From Truepera sp. (GTDB lineage: Bacteria > Deinococcota > Deinococci > Deinococcales > Trueperaceae), in NCBI GenBank assembly GCA_018333775.1, contig JAGXSO010000050.1:1-22635 (forward strand): DNA of 22,635 bases, written 5' to 3'. The translations under genes and the position numbers were made by a program. Shown here piece after piece: positions 1-5,868 of this stretch. The notes under the pieces are model-generated. The model saw nothing but the letters and a program-made list of their open reading frames with translations. It did not search any database and had not been told where the DNA came from. How positions within the stretch are numbered: position 1 is the stretch's first letter; each line of letters begins with the position of its first letter.

Positions 1-859
1 CCGGCCCGGCCTTGCCGATGACCAGATCACAAGCCGCCAGATAGTCGGCCATGTTGTCAACAAAGCCGCGCACCGCCAGCTGCGACGACGCGAAGGCTCG
101 TAGCGTCCCTGCTAAAGCCTCGTTGCGCCCGGCAATAACCACTACTTGCGGGGTTTGCGGCAGCGCCAACAGCGTCCGCACCACCGCTACAGCGTTGGCT
201 CCCACCCCCTCGCCGCCCAGGGATACCAAGCAGGTAAAGCGCTCCGGCAGGCCCAGGCAGGCTCGAGCCTCCGCCTGGCTTAGCGGCCGCAAGAAGGCCT
301 GCTGCACCGGATAGCCCACTATGTCGATCTTATCGGCACTCACGCCTAGCCGCACCAGGTCGTTAAGCACCGGGCGGGACGGCACCGCGAAGTGATCGGC
401 CTCCGGCTCGGCCCACAGCGCACTGGCATCCAGCGGTTCGGTGGCAAAGGTCAACACCGGCGTGCTCAAGTCGTAGCGCCGCCGGCTCCGGGTGAGCGTA
501 AAGGTCAAGAAGCCGTGATTGGCGACGATCAGCGCGGGCGGCTGGGCCTGGAAGTGCTGAGCGGCAGCTTTGGCCACCTCGTCTAACGAACGCCGCAGTA
601 CCCGCCGCGTGACGGCTGGGAAGGCGTCGATCAGCCGCTGCCCGGAGCGGGCCGTCCAGGGGTGCGCCAGCATCCAGCGCCACTGCGCCTTGTGGCGATG
701 GTCCTGCACAGCAAATCCAAGATCGCTCAGCAGGTCGGAGATGGTGAGGTCGAACTGGCCCGGATAATCAGCCTCCAGCGCCTGGGCCATAGCCCGCGCC
801 GTCGCTACGTGCCCTCCTCCCGCCGCGATGGTGGCAAAGGCGATGTGCGGGCGTGTCAT
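1..859 (-). CDS. Lipid glycosyltransferase, MGDG-synthase/MurG-like (GT28-type), C-terminus cut by window edge
   Basis: About 286 codons are visible and the C-terminal part lies outside the window. Read from the ATG at 859, the N-terminus has the glycine-rich loop of MGDG-synthase and diacylglycerol glucosyltransferase proteins (IAFATIAAGGGHVATARAMA, residues 6-25). Further in are a stretch typical of the GT-B linker (VSLGGEGVGANA, after about residue 210) and, near the edge, the MurG-like segment ending DLVIGKAGP that binds the nucleotide sugar. Such enzymes transfer a hexose from a nucleotide sugar to a membrane lipid on the cytoplasmic face. The gene is last in a minus-strand cluster of candidate ceramide genes, 50 bp after the reductase gene, so a ceramide or diacylglycerol acceptor is plausible; this is inferred from context. 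A -10-like TATGAT sits six bases before the ATG, so the gene may also have its own leaderless promoter. The family call is fairly firm, the acceptor is unknown. Confidence 0.8.
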   Translation of the reverse strand, partial: MTRPHIAFATIAAGGGHVATARAMAQALEADYPGQFDLTISDLLSDLGFAVQDHRHKAQWRWMLAHPWTARSGQRLIDAFPAVTRRVLRRSLDEVAKAAAQHFQAQPPALIVANHGFLTFTLTRSRRRYDLSTPVLTFATEPLDASALWAEPEADHFAVPSRPVLNDLVRLGVSADKIDIVGYPVQQAFLRPLSQAEARACLGLPERFTCLVSLGGEGVGANAVAVVRTLLALPQTPQVVVIAGRNEALAGTLRAFASSQLAVRGFVDNMADYLAACDLVIGKAGP

Positions 860-865
860 GAAACT

Positions 866-871
866 ATCATA
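866..871 (-). promoter_or_regulatory. Putative leaderless -10 box of the glycosyltransferase gene
   Basis: The minus strand reads TATGAT, then AGTTTC, then the ATG at 859. The six-base gap would place the transcript start at or next to the ATG. The 50-bp gap after the reductase gene leaves room for it. No convincing -35 is seen (TGGTGC lies 17 bp upstream). Confidence 0.4.
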
Positions 872-909
872 CCGAGCCGCTAAAAGTTGCACCATGACGG
901 CGTAGGAGT

Positions 910-1878
910 TTAGCCGGTCACGCTTCGCTGTAGCCCCTGCTGCCAGCTTAGCAGCGGCTGATAGCCTAACTCCTGCTGGGCTGCCGCGAGCGAGAAGTGG
1001 AGGTCTCGGCGCATCAGCGCGGCAGCGTAGCGGCTGATGGGCGGAGCCTCCTTGGGCCGAACCGCCGTCCATACCCCCTCCACGGCGTGACCGAGCAGAG
1101 CTGCCGCCCCCCCTGGGACCATTAGCCAGCGCGGCGCCACGCCGAGCAAGCGGGCCAACTCCGCCAACACTTCGTGCCAGGTCGGCGCCCCCTCGTCGGC
1201 GATCAGATAGAGGCGGTTAGCCGCCGCCGGGACGGTCGCCGCCAGCAACAGCCCTTCAGCCAGATTGCCGACGTAGGCGGTGTTGATAACAGCGCGCCCA
1301 CCCTCTACCAGCGGAAAGAGGCCGCGCCGCAAAGCGGCCATCAGCCGCGATAAGATCGGGTCGCGCGGGCCGAACGGCCACACTCCGGGCCGGACGATGA
1401 CCGGCTCGAGCCCCTTAGCCCGCTCTACCAACAGCTCAGCGATTACCTTAGAGCGAGCATAGGCGTTGAGGTCGCCGTCACGGGGAGTAGCTCTAGGGTC
1501 GGCATCGCGGTAGCCCCGATAACGGTGTACGGCCACGCTCGAGACCAGCACCAGCCGCCTCACCCCGGCAAGCTCAGCTTCGCGCAGCACGCGTTCGGTG
1601 CCCACTACGTTGGCCTGATAAAACGGCTCCCAGGGGCCCCATTCGGCCACCCGGGCGGCGGCGTGAACCACTACCTCGATCCCGTCAAAGGCGCCTGTTA
1701 AGCTCTCAGAGTTAGTGATATCGGCGCGGACCAGCTCGAGCTCAGCCCTTACCGCGGCCAGGTTATCCAGCACCCCCCAGGGGCTGACCAGGGCGCGCAC
1801 CTGGTGCCCGGCTGCTAACAGCCGCTCGGACAAGTGGCTGCCGATAAAACCGTGAGCGCCGGTAACAGCTACCTTCAT
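910..1878 (-). CDS. NAD(P)-dependent extended-SDR epimerase/reductase, candidate ceramide reductase (CerR-like)
   Basis: The protein is 322 residues from the ATG at 1878. The frame stays open upstream to 2097, but the Rossmann fold begins exactly at MKVAVTGAHGFIG, and the upstream part lies inside the CPBP gene. Visible motifs are the nucleotide-binding TGxxGFIG (residues 5-12), the VSS strand (112-114), and the catalytic YxxxK as Y140-ARS-K144. The 3-beta-HSD-like tail is DLHFSLAAAQQELGYQP (292-308). The ATG overlaps the stop of the CPBP gene (ATGA), implying translational coupling. Caulobacter CerR, an NAD epimerase-like protein, reduces the 3-keto group of oxidised ceramide. Sitting downstream of SPT-like and GNAT-acyltransferase genes suggests the same role here. 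The fold is certain; the substrate is inferred from neighbours. A sugar or sterol-like substrate remains possible. Confidence 0.85.
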   Translation of the reverse strand: MKVAVTGAHGFIGSHLSERLLAAGHQVRALVSPWGVLDNLAAVRAELELVRADITNSESLTGAFDGIEVVVHAAARVAEWGPWEPFYQANVVGTERVLREAELAGVRRLVLVSSVAVHRYRGYRDADPRATPRDGDLNAYARSKVIAELLVERAKGLEPVIVRPGVWPFGPRDPILSRLMAALRRGLFPLVEGGRAVINTAYVGNLAEGLLLAATVPAAANRLYLIADEGAPTWHEVLAELARLLGVAPRWLMVPGGAAALLGHAVEGVWTAVRPKEAPPISRYAAALMRRDLHFSLAAAQQELGYQPLLSWQQGLQRSVTG

Positions 1879-2582
1879 GGCAACAGCAACCCCTGGAAGT
1901 AGAGCGAGAAGAGGTCGTTGCTGAGGCCGATGATCAGATGCAGCACAATGGGCCACAGTAGCGAGCGGCTGCGCAGGGCCAACACCGCGAAAACCAGCCC
2001 GAAGGGGATGGCCAGCAGCATCTCCGGCAGCGGCTTGCCAAGGTGGATCAAGGCTGAGGCGGCGGCTTGCAGCCAGACGGCAGCCTTCACTCCCCACAGG
2101 GGCTTAAGGGTGTGCAGCATGAAACCGCGAAAGAAAAACTCATAAGCGACGTAATATGCAGCATATAGCAGGCTCCACAGCAACAGGTTGGTGATGGTAG
2201 CTCCGGCCCAGGCGCCGGCCCAGGGATAGGTGGCCTGGATCTCCGGCAGGCGCGCCCCGATGGCCAACCCCGGCACTACCAGGATGGTCAGCAGCGCTGT
2301 TGCCCCAGCACCGAAGCGGATGTCTCCCAGGCCCAGGCCGAACTCCCGCCAGGGCTCGCGGCAGGCCAGTAAGACCACCAATGGGACAATGAAGAGCAGC
2401 AGCAGCGCCCACCCGATGGTAGTGAGCGCCGCTTCCAGGCTGCGCGGAACACCGGCCAAATGCGGGCCAGGGCTGCCCAGATACCAGAAGAGGCTTGACA
2501 GTAGCAGCGCCAGGCCGAGATATAACGTCGGCTTGGCGGGCAGCACAAGCGTTTTAAGTTCGGCTGCTAGCGCGCGCAGCAT
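1875..2582 (-). CDS. CPBP-family (Rce1-like) integral membrane protein with altered catalytic motifs
   Basis: The protein has 235 residues and several hydrophobic helices, around residues 18-36, 55-73, 93-111, 128-146, 185-203 and 208-230. It has the CPBP intramembrane protease layout: motif 1 near 147-153 (YEFFFRG), motif 2 histidine H180, and motif 3 H215. Active relatives usually have EExxxR, FxxxH and HxxxN/D. Here the first glutamate is Y147, the motif 2 Phe is S176, and the motif 3 Asn/Asp is G219; E148, R152, H180 and H215 remain. It may therefore be a weak or non-proteolytic member. Its ATG follows the stop of the acyltransferase gene with no gap (TAAATG), and its stop overlaps the reductase start, so it belongs to the operon. 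Its role there is unknown; membrane handling of a lipid or protein partner is only a guess. Confidence 0.8.
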   Translation of the reverse strand: MLRALAAELKTLVLPAKPTLYLGLALLLSSLFWYLGSPGPHLAGVPRSLEAALTTIGWALLLLFIVPLVVLLACREPWREFGLGLGDIRFGAGATALLTILVVPGLAIGARLPEIQATYPWAGAWAGATITNLLLWSLLYAAYYVAYEFFFRGFMLHTLKPLWGVKAAVWLQAAASALIHLGKPLPEMLLAIPFGLVFAVLALRSRSLLWPIVLHLIIGLSNDLFSLYFQGLLLP

Positions 2583-3698
2583 TTACAAGGGCTTCTGATA
2601 GAGCCGGTAGGTCTTGGCTAGATAGCCACCGGCAGCCTTGATACCGTTGTTCATGGCTTCGTTGTCCTCAAGAATCCAGCTACCTTCGCAGCGCCGATAG
2701 CCCTTGGCAGTGCCGCGCCGGAAGACTTCGCGAATCAGCACCAGCTCGAGCCCGGTGCGGCGGAACTCCGGCAACAGCCCCAGGATGGGGAGACGGATCT
2801 GGTTGATGTAGCGCTTGCGCCTGAGCAGCGTGAAGATCCCCCAGGGCAGCAGGCGGCCCCGGATGCGCTTTAAGACCTGATTTAAGTCGGGCAGGCCGAT
2901 AGCTAACCCGGCCACCTTCCCCTCGACCTCGGCGATCAGGGCGACATCGGGGTCGATGATCAGTTTGAGCTCAGCGGCCAGGTGGTCAAACTCGGCGTCG
3001 GTATACTTGACAAAGCCCCAATTCGGCTCCCAGGCCTCGTTGTAGACCCGCTTAAGGAGAGCTAGCTCGCGGTCTAACTGCTTGAGGTTGGCCGGGCGTA
3101 TCACCGGCTTGAGACGCTGCTCGATCCGCTCGACCAGCCTGAGCAGCCGTTCGCCCAAGCCGCGCTCCTCATCGTTCAACCAGGCGTAGAGGTCTTTGAT
3201 CTTCTGGTAGCCTGCCGCCTCGACATAGCCAGGGTAGCTCGGCGGATTATAGGGCATCATGATAAAGGGGTCTACATCAAAACCGCTGATCTGCAACCCT
3301 GACCCGTCGTTCATGCTGGGGTTGGCCGGGCCGCGCAGTGCGCTGCGGCCAAGCTCCACAGCCCAGCCTTCCACCGTTGCTAGCAGGGCGTGGGCCGCCT
3401 CCTGGCTGGCGGCCTCGAAGAAGCCAAAAAAGGCCAGGTTGTCGTTATGGGTGGCGTTGTGGTTGTCATCGTCGATGCCAGCGATCCGCCCGACAACTTC
3501 ACCCCCTTGCTCGGCCAGGTAAAGCGCCATGCGGGCGTGCTGGTAGAAGGGATTCTTTTTGGGGTTGAACTTAGCCCACTCGTTAATCAGCAACGGCGCT
3601 ACCCAGTGCGGGTCATGCCGGTACAGCGCAAAGGGGTACTCGATGAAGCGCTTAAGATCGCGCCGACTGATTACTGGCCGGATCACTACGGCGCTCAT
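2583..3698 (-). CDS. YghO/GNAT-fold N-acyltransferase, candidate bacterial ceramide synthase (bCerS-like)
   Basis: The protein has 371 residues from the ATG at 3698. It matches the YghO-type acyltransferase family: an N-terminal stretch around NPFYQHARMALYLA (55-68), a conserved middle GPANPSMNDGSGLQISGFD (about 123-141) followed by MMPYNPPSYP, and a C-terminal GNAT lobe with LLPEFRRTGLELVLI and the terminal SWILEDNEAMNN. GNAT enzymes move an acyl group from acyl-CoA or acyl-ACP to an amine. In Caulobacter a GNAT-type protein, unrelated to eukaryotic ceramide synthases, N-acylates the SPT product. The order here (SPT-like gene 84 bp upstream, reductase downstream) supports the same reaction. 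There is no Shine-Dalgarno before the ATG; instead a 6-bp hairpin (3706-3724) lies just upstream. The fold is well supported, the substrate is inferred. Confidence 0.82.
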   Translation of the reverse strand: MSAVVIRPVISRRDLKRFIEYPFALYRHDPHWVAPLLINEWAKFNPKKNPFYQHARMALYLAEQGGEVVGRIAGIDDDNHNATHNDNLAFFGFFEAASQEAAHALLATVEGWAVELGRSALRGPANPSMNDGSGLQISGFDVDPFIMMPYNPPSYPGYVEAAGYQKIKDLYAWLNDEERGLGERLLRLVERIEQRLKPVIRPANLKQLDRELALLKRVYNEAWEPNWGFVKYTDAEFDHLAAELKLIIDPDVALIAEVEGKVAGLAIGLPDLNQVLKRIRGRLLPWGIFTLLRRKRYINQIRLPILGLLPEFRRTGLELVLIREVFRRGTAKGYRRCEGSWILEDNEAMNNGIKAAGGYLAKTYRLYQKPL

Positions 3699-3705
3699 GC
3701 CGGTA

Positions 3706-3724
3706 GCTGCGCCCGAAACGCAGC
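3706..3724 (-). other. Short hairpin just upstream of the acyltransferase start
   Basis: GCTGCG pairs with CGCAGC around a 7-base loop, ending eight bases before the ATG at 3698 where a ribosome binding site would normally lie. It is the only structured element in the 84-bp gap after the SPT-like gene. It could tune translation or mark an mRNA processing site; it is also short enough to be chance in GC-rich DNA. Confidence 0.3.
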
Positions 3725-3782
3725 GCTAATACTGGCGCTTGAGCGAGAGGGCTCTGAAAATCGCTTTAGTATGCGCCTCATG

Positions 3783-5081
3783 TTACCCCGCAATCACACC
3801 GAGCTGCCGTCCCACCATCGCAAAAGCGTCCAGCAGCCGCTTAAGCTGCTCAGGCGTGTGGTTAGCGTTGACGCTGGTGCGGATGATCGCCTGCCCCACC
3901 GGCACGCCGGGCGGCAAGGCCGGGGTGGTGAAGACACCGGCATCCCACAAGCCCCGCCAGAAGATGACTGCCAGCTCATCAGGGCCTATTAGCACCGGCG
4001 CGATCGGTGTCTCGGAACCGAGCGTATCAAAGCCCAGGCTGTTCAAGCCGTCATGCAGCAGCTTGACGTTATGCCAGAGCTGCTCGCGGTGCCAGGGCTC
4101 GCTCTCGATGATGTCTAGCGCCTTGAGTGCTGCTGCCATCTGCATAGCGGGCAGCGCTGCGGTGAAGATAAAGGGTCGTGCCTTGTGCTTGATCCAGTTA
4201 ATAACTTTGCGCTCGCCAGCCACAAAGCCGCCTACGGAAGCGAACGACTTGGAAAAGGTGCCGAAGATTAGATCGACCTGGTCTTCGAGCCCAAAATGCT
4301 CGGCGGTACCGCGCCCCCCTTCACCCAACACGCCGGAGGCGTGGGCGTCGTCAACCATCACCCGCGCACCGTGTTGGCGGGCAATAGCCACGATCTCGGG
4401 AAGCTTGGCGATATGCCCGCTCATCGAAAAGACGCCGTCGGTTACAATCAGCCGCCCCCCGGGCTTATGGGCATCCTTGGCCAGCAGCCGCTCGAGCTCG
4501 TCCATGTCATTATGCTCGTACTTGCGCAGTGTGCCAAAGGAGAGCCGGGCCGCGTCATAGAGGCAGGCATGGTTCTCCCGGTCGAAGTAAAGAATATCTT
4601 GGCGCCCGGCTAGCGCGCTAATCACTCCCAGCGAGCCTAAGTAACCGGCGCTAAAGGTCAAGGCTGCGGGTTTGCGGAAGAAATCGGCCAGGCGGAGCTC
4701 GAGCTCCTCGTGCAGCGTCAGGGTGCCGGTCAAGAAGCGCGAGCCGGTGCAGCTGGTGCCGAAGTCGTTAAGCGCCGCGCGCGCCGCCTCTTTAAGGCGC
4801 GGGTCTTGGGTTAAGCCCAGATAATCGTTTGAGCCGGTGATTACCATCTCGCGGCCTTCGACGGTGACAGTACCACCATGCTGGGCCGCAATAGGACGGA
4901 AAAATGGGTGCAGCCCGAGCGCCGCTGCCTCGTCCGCGCGGGTGAACGCGAACGCCTTGGCAAAGATATCGCGGCTCGTCTCTAGTGCCTCCTCGACCCC
5001 CTGGGGGTGGTTGGTGATGCTGGCAGCGTGTGACAAAAAGTCCTCCAGAGCCTTTAGCTGTGCCCAGGGCACATGTCGCAC
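3783..5081 (-). CDS. spt: Serine palmitoyltransferase-like PLP enzyme (alpha-oxoamine synthase family)
   Basis: The protein has 432 residues from a GTG at 5081. Alpha-oxoamine synthases condense an amino acid with acyl-CoA, releasing CO2, to give a 3-keto amine. Visible residues are the PLP-stacking H171 (in ENHACLYD), the D244/H247 pair in DDAHASG, and the Schiff-base lysine K278 in GTFSKSFASVGGF. The GTFSKS...VGGF block, the RPFIFTAALP block (302-311) and the GSRFLTGT block (113-120) resemble Sphingomonas-type SPT more than E. coli Kbl, which has GTLGKALGGASGG at the lysine. The C-terminus (IIRTSVNANHTPEQL) is shared by both types. There is a 60-residue N-terminal extension. It is first in the five-gene cluster, upstream of candidate ceramide synthase and reductase genes. 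No Shine-Dalgarno is seen; TATGCT lies six bases before the GTG. Glycine C-acetyltransferase (Kbl) or BioF are the alternatives; context argues for SPT. Confidence 0.82.
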   Translation of the reverse strand: MRHVPWAQLKALEDFLSHAASITNHPQGVEEALETSRDIFAKAFAFTRADEAAALGLHPFFRPIAAQHGGTVTVEGREMVITGSNDYLGLTQDPRLKEAARAALNDFGTSCTGSRFLTGTLTLHEELELRLADFFRKPAALTFSAGYLGSLGVISALAGRQDILYFDRENHACLYDAARLSFGTLRKYEHNDMDELERLLAKDAHKPGGRLIVTDGVFSMSGHIAKLPEIVAIARQHGARVMVDDAHASGVLGEGGRGTAEHFGLEDQVDLIFGTFSKSFASVGGFVAGERKVINWIKHKARPFIFTAALPAMQMAAALKALDIIESEPWHREQLWHNVKLLHDGLNSLGFDTLGSETPIAPVLIGPDELAVIFWRGLWDAGVFTTPALPPGVPVGQAIIRTSVNANHTPEQLKRLLDAFAMVGRQLGVIAG

Positions 5082-5085
5082 AACT

Positions 5086-5107
5086 ATAGCATAGGCATAG
5101 CATAGGC
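5086..5107. repeat. Perfect 11-bp tandem repeat carrying two -10 boxes
   Basis: ATAGCATAGGC occurs twice head to tail at 5086-5096 and 5097-5107. On the minus strand each copy contains TATGCT. The repeat lies in the divergent promoter region between the SPT-like gene and purQ. Confidence 0.9.
5088..5104 (-). promoter_or_regulatory. Putative leaderless promoter of the SPT-like operon (duplicated -10)
   Basis: TATGCT at 5093-5088 is six bases from the GTG start at 5081, and an identical TATGCT at 5104-5099 lies 11 bp further upstream. The six-base spacing matches the other leaderless candidates in the window (glycosyltransferase, serA, ompH). No clear -35 is seen. Which of the two boxes is used cannot be told from sequence. 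Confidence 0.45.
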
Positions 5108-5174
5108 AGCGCCTAGAGTGTGGCCCTGTGAAGTGGTAAGCTCGCTTGGCGCTTTGGCGCTCTGAAGGGGTTTC

Positions 5175-5864
5175 ATGAAGGTAGCGGTGATTCAGTTTCC
5201 TGGCTCGAACTGCGACGACGACGCACGCTATGCGCTGGCCGGACTAGGGGCCGAAGCGGTGATGATCTGGCACCGCGAGCGCGATCTTAAGGGCGCCGGT
5301 GCGGTGGTCATCCCCGGCGGCTTCAGTTACGGCGACTACCTGCGCAGCGGTGCGCTGGCCGCCCTGTCGCCGGTGATGGACTCAGTGCGCGCCTTTGCCG
5401 CTCGCGGTGGGCCGGTAGTGGGGATCTGCAACGGCTTTCAGATCTTAACCGAAGCGGGCTTGCTGCCGGGGCAACTAGCCCGCAATCCGTCGCTCCACTT
5501 TTTGTGCCAAACGGTAATGCTGCGGGTTGAGCGGAGCGACACCGCCTTCACCCGCGGCTATACCCCAGGCCAGCTGCTGCGCCTGCCGATCGCCCACAAT
5601 GAGGGCTCTTACTACGCCGACCGCGATATGCTGGCCCGGCTCGAAGGTGACGGGCTCGTGATCTTTCGCTACGCCGATGCCCAGGGCGAACTCAGCGCGG
5701 CGGCCAACGTTAATCAGAGCCTCCATAGCATCGCCGGGATTGTCAGCGAGAGCGGCAATGTGCTGGGCATGATGCCCCACCCCGAGCGGGCTACCGAGCC
5801 GCTGTTAGGTTCTGCAGACGGCTTGCCACTGCTTCGTGCGCTGCTTGAGGCTGGTTTATGCTAA
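5175..5864 (+). CDS. purQ: Phosphoribosylformylglycinamidine synthase, glutaminase subunit PurQ
   Basis: The protein has 229 residues, normal for PurQ. It is a class I glutamine amidotransferase that supplies ammonia to PurL for conversion of FGAR to FGAM in step four of purine synthesis. The catalytic triad is visible: C85 in GICNGFQ, H202 and E204 in MMPHPERA. The N-terminus VAVIQFPGSNCDDD is typical. The ATG is preceded by AAGGGG four bases away, a good ribosome binding site. The gene starts a purQ-purL-purF run and is divergent from the sphingolipid-type cluster. The third subunit, PurS, usually encoded just upstream of purQ in this three-subunit system, is not in the 93-bp gap. Confidence 0.97.
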   Translation: MKVAVIQFPGSNCDDDARYALAGLGAEAVMIWHRERDLKGAGAVVIPGGFSYGDYLRSGALAALSPVMDSVRAFAARGGPVVGICNGFQILTEAGLLPGQLARNPSLHFLCQTVMLRVERSDTAFTRGYTPGQLLRLPIAHNEGSYYADRDMLARLEGDGLVIFRYADAQGELSAAANVNQSLHSIAGIVSESGNVLGMMPHPERATEPLLGSADGLPLLRALLEAGLC

Positions 5865-5868
5865 GGCG

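Noticed and set aside
363..683. Minus-strand open frame of 106 codons
   Set aside because: It overlaps the glycosyltransferase in another frame and has Arg/Ala-rich shadow composition, unlike a real protein.
1879..2097. N-terminal extension of the reductase frame to 2097
   Set aside because: This extra stretch lies wholly inside the CPBP gene, is rich in shadow-frame composition, and the Rossmann motif starts exactly at the ATG at 1878.
3783..5081. Calling the PLP enzyme Kbl (2-amino-3-ketobutyrate CoA ligase)
   Set aside because: The C-terminus is similar, but the lysine region (GTFSKSFASVGGF), the N-terminal extension and the neighbours fit SPT better, and no threonine dehydrogenase gene is adjacent. 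Kept as an alternative.
5836..5868. GTG start for purL at 5836
   Set aside because: It would overlap purQ by 29 bp and add 11 residues not typical of PurL. The ATG at 5869 has a ribosome binding site-like AAGG and the normal N-terminus.
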